A stretch of 9,315 nucleotides of DNA. It comes from Fibrobacter sp. UBA4309 (GTDB lineage: Bacteria > Fibrobacterota > Fibrobacteria > Fibrobacterales > Fibrobacteraceae). Below, piece after piece: positions 1 through 6,400 of this stretch. The stretch is taken from NCBI RefSeq assembly GCF_002395745.1, contig NZ_DGUN01000068.1, positions 1 to 9,315 of the forward strand, read 5' to 3'. Positions within the stretch are counted from its first letter, which is position 1, and each line of letters begins with the position of its first letter. The translations under genes and the position numbers were made by a program. Below the pieces are notes generated by a model, which was not told the DNA's origin, made no database searches, and saw only the letters and a program-made list of their open reading frames with translations.

Positions 1-198
1 CAGTTCTACTTCCGCACCACCGACGTGACCGGCACGATCCAGCTGCCCGAAGGCGTCGAAATGGTGACCCCGGGTGACACGGTCACGATCCACGTGAACC
101 TCATCGCCCCGATCGCCATGGAAAAGCAGCTCCGCTTCGCTATCCGCGAAGGTGGCCGTACTGTTGGTGCTGGCTCTGTAACCGAAATCATCAAGTAA
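1..198 (+). CDS. tuf: Elongation factor Tu, C-terminal fragment
   Basis: This is the last 65 codons of EF-Tu, the GTPase that carries aminoacyl-tRNA to the ribosomal A site; the gene begins before the window. The reading frame is open from base 1 to a TAA stop at 196-198. The residues seen belong to the last beta-barrel domain (domain 3): an FRTTDVTG motif near the start, then MVTPGD, and the near-invariant [14 protein letters not shown] close to the end, finishing in SVTEIIK. No GTPase motifs are present because domain 1 lies outside the window. rpmG follows after 12 bases with no terminator between them, so the two are probably co-transcribed. Codon use is strongly biased, as expected for one of the most abundant proteins in the cell. 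The identity is essentially certain; whether the genome has one or two tuf copies cannot be told. Confidence 0.98.
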
Positions 199-210
199 TC
201 AGGGTTAAAA

Positions 211-363
211 ATGCCTAGAGAACTCATCACGCTCGAATGCACCGAATGCAATCAGCGCAATTATGACTGCGACAAGAACAAGCGTCTTCATCCTTCCCGC
301 GTGGAATATAAGAAGTTCTGCCCGTTCTGCCGCAAGCATACTGTTCACAAGGAAACAAAGTAA
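211..363 (+). CDS. rpmG: Ribosomal protein L33 (bL33), zinc-binding form
   Basis: This encodes a 50-residue protein of the large ribosomal subunit, the usual size for bL33, which sits near the E site. It carries two CxxC pairs, C10-T-E-C13 and C37-P-F-C40, the four cysteines expected to hold a zinc ion in the C+ form of the family. The remainder is basic and tyrosine-containing (NKRLHPSRVEYKKFCPFC), as in other L33 proteins. A short AGGG at 201-204 precedes the ATG by six bases and is the likely ribosome binding site. The gene lies 12 bases after tuf and 11 bases before tRNA-Trp, within the same probable transcript. Many genomes have a second, cysteine-free L33 that replaces this one in zinc starvation; no such copy is in this window. 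Its length falls below many gene-caller cut-offs, but the family match is clear. Confidence 0.97.
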   Translation: MPRELITLECTECNQRNYDCDKNKRLHPSRVEYKKFCPFCRKHTVHKETK

Positions 364-374
364 GGATTCTGAAT

Positions 375-447
375 AGGTCGGTAGCTCAATTGGTAGAGTC
401 ACGGTCTCCAAAACCGTTGGTTGGGGGTTCGAGTCCCTCCCGACCTG
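375..447 (+). tRNA. tRNA-Trp (anticodon CCA)
   Basis: All four arms can be drawn. The acceptor stem AGGTCGG (375-381) pairs perfectly with CCGACCT (440-446). The D stem is GCTC/GAGT (384-387 with 396-399, one G-T pair) around a loop containing the usual GG (392-393). The anticodon stem ACGGT/ACCGT (401-405 with 413-417) closes the loop CTCCAAA, with the anticodon CCA at 408-410, which reads the tryptophan codon UGG. There is a five-base variable loop, then the T stem GGGGG/CCCTC (one G-T pair) around TTCGAGT. Base 447 is the discriminator G, the usual base for bacterial tRNA-Trp. The 3' CCA is not encoded (CTC follows), so it must be added by the nucleotidyltransferase. The gene is embedded between rpmG and secE with gaps of 11 and 19 bases, so it is probably cut out of a protein-coding transcript. 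Confidence 0.98.
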
Positions 448-466
448 CTCAAATTCCGGAGTCATC

Positions 467-655
467 ATGCGTAAGATTCAGCAATATGTTAAGGAGTCCA
501 TCCAGGAACTGAAAAAGGTCACTTGGCCGACCTGGGAAGAACTCAAGGGATCGACTCTCGTCGTGATGCTTTTCAGTGTCATTATGGGGTTGTATATTGC
601 CGGTCTTGATGTGGCTTTCTCCATGGTCATAGACAAGATTATGGGTAGAGGTTAG
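467..655 (+). CDS. secE: Preprotein translocase subunit SecE
   Basis: This 62-residue membrane protein is the SecE subunit that clamps and stabilises the SecY channel for export of unfolded proteins. It has the short, single-span form common outside the gamma-proteobacteria (E. coli SecE has three spans). Residues 1-28 form a charged amphipathic helix containing the family hallmark KKVTWPTWEEL (16-26). Residues about 30-50 form one hydrophobic membrane segment, followed by a short tail ending KIMGRG. A GGAG ribosome binding site at 458-461 sits five bases before the ATG, within the 19 bases that separate the gene from tRNA-Trp. nusG begins four bases after the stop, the classic secE-nusG pair. 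Nothing is unusual in the protein. The identification rests on motif, size and neighbours and is secure. Confidence 0.97.
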   Translation: MRKIQQYVKESIQELKKVTWPTWEELKGSTLVVMLFSVIMGLYIAGLDVAFSMVIDKIMGRG

Positions 656-659
656 TACT

Positions 660-1202
660 ATGAAACGTTGGTACGCCATCCATACCTTCTCTGGCCAAGA
701 AAACAACATCAAGAAGCATATCGAGCAGATGATTGAACGCGAAGGCGTTCAAGACAAGTTTGGCCAGATTATCGTCCCGACCCGCGAAGTTGTCAGCAAC
801 GTTCGCGGTCGTCGTCGTACATCGACCCAACTCTTGTTTCCTGCTTATATCGTTATTGAAATGGAGCTGGACGAGCTCACCCAGCACCTGGTGTCGACCA
901 TCAATGGCGTCACCCATTTCGCCGGAATGACACGCGCTTCTCGTGTTCCTATTCCGCTACAACAGAGCGAGGTCGATCGTCTTCTTGGAGTTGATCCTGA
1001 TAATTCTACGGAAGGCGAGATCCAAATCCCGTACGAAATTGGCGAAAATGTCCGCATCAAGGAAGGTCCTTTCAAGGACTTTGTGGGCGTCGTAGACGAA
1101 ATCATGGAAGACAAGACCAAGATCAAGGTCATGGTCACCGTCTTCGGTCGTTCTACGCCTGTCGAACTTGCCTTCAACCAGGTTGAGTCCGCAGACGCTT
1201 AA
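660..1202 (+). CDS. nusG: Transcription termination/antitermination factor NusG
   Basis: NusG binds RNA polymerase across the DNA cleft, raises elongation rate, and uses its C-terminal domain to contact either Rho or ribosomal protein S10, coupling transcription to translation. The 180-residue length matches E. coli NusG (181). The N-terminal NGN domain starts with KRWYAIHTFSGQEN (2-15), includes the basic RGRRR stretch and the FPAYIVIEM strand, and runs to about residue 110. The KOW domain covers about 126-175, with GENVRIKEGPF, then a short acidic turn, and a last strand around VFGRSTPVELAFNQVE. An AGAGG at 647-651, inside the end of secE, lies eight bases before the ATG, so translation may be coupled to secE. 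Codon use is less extreme than in the ribosomal genes (a CTA leucine occurs at 957-959), consistent with a less abundant protein. rplK follows after 30 bases. Confidence 0.98.
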   Translation: MKRWYAIHTFSGQENNIKKHIEQMIEREGVQDKFGQIIVPTREVVSNVRGRRRTSTQLLFPAYIVIEMELDELTQHLVSTINGVTHFAGMTRASRVPIPLQQSEVDRLLGVDPDNSTEGEIQIPYEIGENVRIKEGPFKDFVGVVDEIMEDKTKIKVMVTVFGRSTPVELAFNQVESADA

Positions 1203-1220
1203 TAGTACGGTTTTTGCAAC

Positions 1221-1224
1221 GGAG
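1221..1224 (+). promoter_or_regulatory. Ribosome binding site that fixes the GTG start of rplK
   Basis: GGAG lies eight bases before the GTG at 1233-1235. No in-frame ATG near it gives a better fit, and the protein from this GTG begins with the family N-terminus AKKITGYIKLQ. The 30-base nusG-rplK gap holds little else and has no room for an L1-binding leader like that of E. coli. Confidence 0.8.
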
Positions 1225-1232
1225 ATAAAAAA

Positions 1233-1658
1233 GTGGCAAAGAAAATTACAGGCTATATTAAGCTCCAAATTCCTGCTGGCGCCGCCAACCCGGCTCCCCC
1301 GGTAGGTCCCGCCCTTGGTCAGAAGGGTGTGAACATTATGGAGTTCTGCAAGCAATTTAACGCGAAGACCCAGAACGACAAGGGAATGATTATCCCGGTC
1401 GTCATTACTGTCTACGCCGACAAGAGCTTTACCTTCATCACGAAGGTGTCGCCGGTTCCGGCCCTCATCAAGAAGGCCGTCGGCATTGAAAGTGGTTCTG
1501 GTGAACCCAACCGTAAGAAGGTTGGCAAGATCACCAAGGCCCAGATCCAGGAAATCGCCCAAAAGAAGATGCCGGATCTAAACACAATCGACCTCGAATC
1601 CGCTATGCGCATGGTCGCGGGCACTGCTCGTTCCATGGGTATTGAAGTGGTTGACTGA
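1233..1658 (+). CDS. rplK: Ribosomal protein L11 (uL11)
   Basis: L11 forms the base of the GTPase-associated centre with 23S rRNA, beside the L10-L12 stalk, and is the site of thiostrepton action. The product is 141 residues (E. coli 142), starting at GTG. The N-terminal domain contains NPAPPVGPALGQKGVNIMEF, with the two prolines of the thiostrepton-binding helix kept. PVVITVYADKSFTF leads into the linker, and the C-terminal rRNA-binding domain contains SGSGEPNRKKVGKI and GTARSMGI near the end. The linker, usually TKTPPA in other bacteria, reads TKVSPVP (70-76) here. The gene is 30 bases after nusG and 39 before rplA, keeping the standard rplKA order. This is the only complete protein gene in the window that does not start with ATG, which may lower its initiation rate slightly. 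Identity is secure. Confidence 0.98.
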   Translation: MAKKITGYIKLQIPAGAANPAPPVGPALGQKGVNIMEFCKQFNAKTQNDKGMIIPVVITVYADKSFTFITKVSPVPALIKKAVGIESGSGEPNRKKVGKITKAQIQEIAQKKMPDLNTIDLESAMRMVAGTARSMGIEVVD

Positions 1659-1697
1659 GGCAGGTAATTCACCGTTACGTATCTGACAGGAAACACC

Positions 1698-2384
1698 ATG
1701 TTCAGAGGAAAAAAATACAAAAAGGTTGCTGAAAGCATCGATCGTAACAAAGCTTACGGTCTCGCCGAGGCAATCGAAATACTCAAAAAGTCCGAATTGA
1801 AGTTCGACCAGACGGTCGAAGTGCACTTCAATCTCGGTGTGGACCCAAAACATTCCGACCAAGTGGTTCGTGGCACTGTCGTGCTTCCGCATGGTACCGG
1901 TCGTTCGGTCCGCGTTCTCGTTTTTTGCAAGGACAACAACCTTGAAGTTGCAAAGAGCGCTGGCGCTGACTACGCGGGTGGTGCTGACTTGGTTCAGAAG
2001 ATTCAGGAAGGCTGGCTGGACTTTGACGCCGTCGTTGCTACTCCCGACATGATGCCGGTGATTAGTAAGGTGGCTCGTGTCCTCGGTCCTCGTGGTATGA
2101 TGCCTTCTCCGAAGGCCGGCACGGTTACGGTTAACGTGGCCCAGACGGTCAAGGAACTCAAGGCAGGTAAGATTTCGTACCGCGTTGACAAGGGTGCAAA
2201 CGTCCACGCCCCCGTTGGCAAGCTCTCCTTCAGCGTTGACCAGCTGGCTGAAAACGCCAAGGCTGTGATTGACTCTGTCGTGAAGAACAAGCCCCAATCT
2301 TCTAAGGGCACTTACATCAAGAGCCTCACTTTGACGGCTACGATGGCCCCGGGCATCAAACTTGATATGGCACTGACACGATAG
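1698..2384 (+). CDS. rplA: Ribosomal protein L1 (uL1)
   Basis: L1 forms the mobile stalk that guides deacylated tRNA out through the E site. In many bacteria it also represses its own operon by binding the rplK leader mRNA. The 228-residue product is close to E. coli L1 (234). It shows the first rRNA-binding half with RNKAYGLAEAIEILKKS and VEVHFNLGVD, then VLPHGTGRSVRV, the central nucleotide-fold-like domain, and the family signature VLGPRGMMPSPKAGTV (about 129-145). The second half returns to the first domain, with KGTYIKSLTLTATM near the C-terminus. AGGAAA at 1688-1693 lies just before the ATG. The stop codon overlaps the ribosome binding site of rplJ, which starts eight bases on. No L1-binding structure that I can recognise lies in the 39 bases before this gene or in the 30 before rplK, so autoregulation, if present, uses another site. 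Confidence 0.98.
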   Translation: MFRGKKYKKVAESIDRNKAYGLAEAIEILKKSELKFDQTVEVHFNLGVDPKHSDQVVRGTVVLPHGTGRSVRVLVFCKDNNLEVAKSAGADYAGGADLVQKIQEGWLDFDAVVATPDMMPVISKVARVLGPRGMMPSPKAGTVTVNVAQTVKELKAGKISYRVDKGANVHAPVGKLSFSVDQLAENAKAVIDSVVKNKPQSSKGTYIKSLTLTATMAPGIKLDMALTR

Positions 2385-2388
2385 GAGA
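2383..2388 (+). promoter_or_regulatory. rplJ ribosome binding site overlapping the rplA stop codon
   Basis: AGGAGA shares its first two bases with the TAG stop of rplA (2382-2384) and ends four bases before the rplJ ATG. Ribosomes ending rplA stand on this site, so translation of rplJ is probably coupled to that of rplA. The eight-base gap leaves no room for the long L10-binding leader found before rplJ in E. coli. Confidence 0.85.
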
Positions 2389-2392
2389 AACC

Positions 2393-2929
2393 ATGAAAGC
2401 TGTAGTTAAAAAACAACAGACCGTGGACGCCCTCGTTGAATCCTTCAAGGATGCCACCGCCGTCTACCTGCTCAATTACCAGGGCATCACTGTCGAAAAG
2501 GACAACGCCCTCCGTAAGGCTCTCGCTTCTAAGGGTGTCAAGTATCATGCTGTGAAGAATACTCTTCTCAAGCGTGTGCTCGCTGCGCTCAAGGTAGAAG
2601 GCCTCGACGAAATGCTGACCGGAGCTACCTCCGTCATGGTCGGCTTTGCCGATGACCCGCTTCTGCCGGCTCGCGAAATTGAAGCGTTCCACAAAGCTAA
2701 CCCTGATTTCTTGGTTGCCAAGAGCATCTACCTTGATGGTAAGCCGATGCCTGGCTCCGAAATCGTGAACCTCGCTAAGATTCCGGATCGCAAGGGTATG
2801 ATCGCTCAGGTCATCGCCATCGCTCTCGGACCTGGCGGCACGATTGCCGGTCAAATCAAGGCTCTCCAGGAAAAGCTGGAAAAAGAATCGGGTTCCGAAG
2901 CAGCCCCTGCTGCTGCACCGGAAGCTTAA
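2393..2929 (+). CDS. rplJ: Ribosomal protein L10 (uL10)
   Basis: L10 is the stalk base protein: its N-terminal globular domain binds 23S rRNA next to L11, and its C-terminal helix carries several L12 dimers. The product is 178 residues (E. coli 165). Recognisable pieces are AVYLLNYQGITVEKDNALRK near residues 23-42, GVKYHAVKNTLLKRVL (about 48-63), the GATSVMVGFADDP strand, and a long C-terminal helix AGQIKALQEKLEKE (about 153-166) expected to bind L12. The protein ends in a short alanine-proline tail (AAPAAAPEA), which other L10 proteins share in varied form. The sequence contains no TTA, CTA or TCA codon, a sign of high expression. The start is fixed by the strong upstream AGGAGA. rplL follows after 51 bases, as in nearly all bacteria. 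Identity is secure. Confidence 0.98.
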   Translation: MKAVVKKQQTVDALVESFKDATAVYLLNYQGITVEKDNALRKALASKGVKYHAVKNTLLKRVLAALKVEGLDEMLTGATSVMVGFADDPLLPAREIEAFHKANPDFLVAKSIYLDGKPMPGSEIVNLAKIPDRKGMIAQVIAIALGPGGTIAGQIKALQEKLEKESGSEAAPAAAPEA

Positions 2930-2980
2930 CAACAAACCACAAACCAAAAATTTTAAACGGAATAATCGGAGAAACACATC
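2930..2980 (+). promoter_or_regulatory. rplJ-rplL gap: unstructured, G-free leader of rplL
   Basis: The first 29 bases after the rplJ stop contain no G at all and are mostly A and C with one TTTT run. A GGAG ribosome binding site follows at 2968-2971, nine bases before the rplL ATG. Such a stretch cannot fold stably, so the rplL start should be highly accessible. This would suit a protein needed in several copies per ribosome. The role is inference from composition. Confidence 0.45.
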
Positions 2981-3361
2981 ATGGCAACTGATATCAAGGC
3001 ACTGGGCGATCAAATTGTTGGTCTTACCCTTCTCGAAGCCAAGGCTTTGGCTGACTACCTTAAGGAAACTCACGGCATTGAAGCCGCTGGTGGCGTCGTA
3101 ATGGCTGCCCCGGCTGCTGGCGCTGGCGCCGCTGCCGAAGAAAAGACTGAGTTCGACGTCATTCTTGCTGAAGCCGCCGCTGCAGACAAGAAGATGGGCA
3201 TCCTCAAGGAAATTCGCGCTATCACGGGTCTCGGCCTCGGTGAAGCTAAGAAGTTCGTTGAAACTGCCGGTAGCGTCATCAAGGAAGCTATGCCGAAGGC
3301 TGACGCTGAAGCTCTCAAGAAGAAACTCGAAGAACTCGGAGCAAAGGTTACCCTTAAGTAA
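2981..3361 (+). CDS. rplL: Ribosomal protein L7/L12 (bL12)
   Basis: L12 dimers form the flexible ribosomal stalk that recruits EF-Tu, EF-G and other GTPases; it is the only ribosomal protein present in several copies. The product is 126 residues (E. coli 121). Residues 1-35 are the dimerisation domain that binds the L10 helix. Residues about 36-55 are an alanine-glycine hinge (VMAAPAAGAGAAAEEK), and residues 57-126 are the factor-binding domain. In that domain K71, K76, R79 and K90 match E. coli K65, K70, R73 and K84, which contact the GTPases, whereas the lysine at E. coli position 81 is G87 here (GLGLGEAKK). The gene is followed by two hairpins, the second a terminator, so it is likely the last gene of the most abundant transcript. 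Codon use is very strongly biased. Identity is secure. Confidence 0.98.
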   Translation: MATDIKALGDQIVGLTLLEAKALADYLKETHGIEAAGGVVMAAPAAGAGAAAEEKTEFDVILAEAAAADKKMGILKEIRAITGLGLGEAKKFVETAGSVIKEAMPKADAEALKKKLEELGAKVTLK

Positions 3362-3367
3362 TGCTCT

Positions 3368-3382
3368 CAGTTCTTTGAACTG
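3368..3382 (+). other. Short perfect hairpin just after rplL
   Basis: CAGTTC (3368-3373) and GAACTG (3377-3382) are exact inverted repeats around a TTT loop, six bases after the rplL stop. It has no following T run, so it is not a terminator by itself. It could protect the 3' end of the rplL message or be part of a processing site in the gap, as E. coli has an RNase III site between rplL and rpoB; the role is a guess. Confidence 0.5.
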
Positions 3383-3388
3383 CTATTA

Positions 3389-3430
3389 ACCAATCGCCTG
3401 CACGGGAGTGCGGGCTTTTGGTGTTTTTTT
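3389..3430 (+). terminator. Intrinsic terminator / attenuator between rplL and rpoB
   Basis: The core stem pairs GCCTGCAC (3396-3403) with GTGCGGGC (3408-3415), eight pairs with one G-T, closed by a GGGA loop of the stable GNRA type. Below it, after a 2x2 internal loop, AACCAA (five pairs, 3389-3393) pairs with TTGGT (3418-3422). One base later comes a run of seven Ts (3424-3430). This is the form of a rho-independent terminator, yet rpoB has no visible promoter after it. It is therefore best read as a partial terminator that lets some polymerases through to rpoBC, matching the known rplL-rpoB attenuator of E. coli in position and logic. Confidence 0.85.
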
Positions 3431-3454
3431 CTAACAAGGCTCTTCTCACCGGAT

Positions 3455-3458
3455 GAGG
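3455..3458 (+). promoter_or_regulatory. rpoB ribosome binding site, possibly in a weak hairpin
   Basis: GAGG lies eight bases before the rpoB ATG. CTCA at 3445-3448 can pair with TGAG at 3454-3457 around a five-base loop, covering three bases of the site. Four pairs are too few to be sure that this forms. The rest of the 3431-3466 stretch shows no convincing promoter. Confidence 0.6.
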
Positions 3459-3466
3459 TATTTCTA

Positions 3467-6400
3467 ATGATTACGGAGCGAAAAAGTTATTCCTCCAACA
3501 GGTTCCATCTGGAACTTCCGTATTTGATCGAAGTCCAGAAGGCTTCCTACGAGCAATTCCTTCAAAAGGACATTCCTCAAGAAAAGAGATTGAAGGTCGG
3601 CCTGGAACGCGTCTTCCAGGATATTTTCCCGATCACGGACCCCAACGGTCTGTTCTCCTTGGAATACGAAAAGTACAGTTTCGGCATTCCGAAATACAGC
3701 ATCCCCGAATGCCGCGAGCGTGGACTTACCTATTCCATGGAACTCTACGCCACTCTCGCTCTCCGCGTGTTTGAAAAAGACGGCGAAGATACCCGCCTCA
3801 AGGAAGAAGTCAAGAACGACGTCTTGATTTGCGAACTTCCGATTATGACGGAAAACGGCACGTTCATCATCAACGGCGCCGAACGCGTAGTCGTTTCGCA
3901 GCTGCACCGCTCCTACGGTGTGAGCTTCGACGAAGAACTCCAGCCCAACGGCCGTTCCGACTACAAGAGCCGCATTATCCCGCATCGCGGTGCATGGGTC
4001 GAATTCAATACCGAAGGCGACATCCTGTACCTCATCATCGACCGCAAGAAGAAAATCGCCGCTACCGCCATGCTCCGCAGCATCGGTTTCGAGACGACCC
4101 AGGACATCCTGAACCTCTTCTACAAGCAGTTCGAAGAAGTCAGCGTCACGGAAGAATCCGAAAAGTTTAACGACGAAGGTGTCTGCGTCCTTATCGACCG
4201 CATCATCTTCAAGGACGTTATCGACGAGTCTACCGGTGAAGTCATCGTCGAAGCCAATACTGTCATTGACGACAAGAAGCTGGAACGCCTTCGCGAAAGC
4301 AACGTCGAAAAGATCACGCTCCTTTCCAAGGAAGAAGAAAACCTCCTCATCCACTACACCCTCGCGGCCGACAAGACCCGTTCCCGCGAAGAGGCTCTCC
4401 GCTCCATCTACTCTGTCACGCACCAGCAGCAGGACGAAGCTCCGAACCTGCAGGCTGCCGAAAACTATTTCGACGGGTTGTTCCTGAACGACCCGCGCAA
4501 GTACGACTTGGGCGAAGTCGGCCGTTACCGTCTCAACGCCAAGGTCTACAACCAGGCTATCCTCTCCATTCTCAAGGAAGTCGCAGAACGCTTCAACATC
4601 TCTGATTTGAAGATGCCGTCCGTCACCAAGATGACGATGACCAAGACCGACTTCCTCGCTATCATCGAATACATGGTCGGCCTCTACAACGGCGACGACG
4701 GCTACGCTCTCGACGATATCGACCACTTGGGCAATCGCCGCACCCGTTCTGTCGGCGAGCTTCTTGCCAACCAGATTTCTGTGGGCCTGTCCCGCATGTC
4801 CCGCGTGATTCGCGAAAACCTGTCGCTCCACAACGACGACGAACAGCCGACTCCGCGCGACCTCGTGAACACCCGCATGGTTTCTTCCGTCGTGCAGGCG
4901 TTCTTCGGTTCCAGCCAGCTCTCGCAGTTCATGGACCAGATGAACCCGCTTTCGGAACTTACCCACAAGCGCCGTCTTTCCGCTCTCGGCCCCGGTGGCC
5001 TTTCCCGTGACCGCGCGGGCTTCGAAGTCCGTGACGTTCACTACACGCACTATGGCCGTCTCTGCCCGATCGAGACTCCGGAAGGACCGAACATCGGTCT
5101 TATCAACTCCCTCGCTTCTTACGCCGTCGTGAACCACTTCGGCTTCATCGAGACCCCGTACCGTATTGTCGGCCTCGTCGATTTCAAGGATGCTAAGGGC
5201 AATGTCGTGAAGTTCCCCGAAGAAAAGTGGCACTTTGGCATTTTCAAGGGCTTCGTTCATGACCCGCACCTGTTCGTGCAGCTTGAACTTTCCCGCAAGG
5301 AAATGGACAGCGTCCGCATGAACCTCGATATCCGCCAGCGCGACCTCTTCGACAGCTTCGTGAACAAGGTGTTCCAGGTGAAGCAGGCCGACGGCGAAAC
5401 CCTGTTCGTCAAGAACGGCTCCGTGCTCGACAACTTCAGCGGCACCGCGGACTATGTCCAGGTGGGCGACGCCGTGGAACAGGTTGTTTCTGACTTTATC
5501 ACTTACCTCACCGCCGACGAAGAAGACGCCTTCAAGGTTGCCCCGGCCTCTACCGAGCTTACCGACGACAACCGTTTCAAGGAAGAATACGTCATTGTCC
5601 GCGACAAGAGCGAATACCCGCACGTGCTCCGCCAGGACAGCATCGCCATCGGCGACGAAGACGTGGAACACATCGACCTCATGGACGTGGCCCCGATGCA
5701 GATCGTGTCCGTGGCCGCAGGCCTCATCCCGTTCCTCGAACACGATGACGCCAACCGTGCCTTGATGGGTTCCAACATGCAGCGCCAGGCTGTGCCTCTG
5801 CTGCGTGCCGAAGCCCCGGTTATCGGTACCGGCCTCGAACGTCGTGCCGCTCTCGACTCGGGTACGGTCGTCCGTGCCAAGCACGACGGCAAGGTTACTT
5901 TCGTCGATGCCCGCAACATCACCGTGCAGCGTGGCGACATGGTCGACGGCAACTTCGTGCCGCTCACCGGTCTCGGCGAAAACTACGAATTCCTCGGCAA
6001 GGATCCTATCGATGAATACGTTCTGCGCAAGTTCGAACGCAGCAACCAGGATTCCTGCATCAACCAGAAGCCTATCGTGAACGTGGGCGACTTCGTCAAG
6101 GCTGGCGACGTGCTTGCCGACGGCGTCTCTACCGATCACGGCGAACTGGCTCTCGGTAAGAACATTCTCATCGGGTTCCTCCCGTGGAACGGCTATAACT
6201 ACGAAGACGCCGTTATCATTTCCGAAGAACTCGCCATCAAGGACACCTTCACTTCCATCCACATCGAAGAATACGAACTGGAAGTGCGCGACACCAAGCG
6301 CGGTCCTGAAGAACTCACCCGCGAAATCCCGAACGTCGGCGAAGATGCCCTCCGCAACCTTGACGAAAACGGCGTGATCCGCGTGGGTGCCGAAGTCGGT

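Noticed and set aside
307..312. TATAAG inside rpmG as a possible -10 box for tRNA-Trp
   Set aside because: The bases encode conserved V-E-Y-K residues of L33, no reasonable -35 lies about 17 bases upstream, and the tRNA would start more than 60 bases later.
1659..1697. Possible L1-binding stem before rplA (GTAA at 1664-1667 with TTAC at 1675-1678)
   Set aside because: Four pairs with a weak extension and none of the L1-site features I know; it may form by chance in 39 bases.
3375..3389. TTGAAC and TATTAA after rplL as promoter boxes for rpoB
   Set aside because: The two are only a few bases apart and neither has a partner at a proper distance; both are part of the hairpin region.
5171..5485. 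Intein or inserted mobile domain as the explanation for the RpoB extra segment
   Set aside because: It is too short for an intein, lacks the splice-junction residues (no Cys or Ser start and no HN-Cys end), and has the same codon use as the rest of rpoB.
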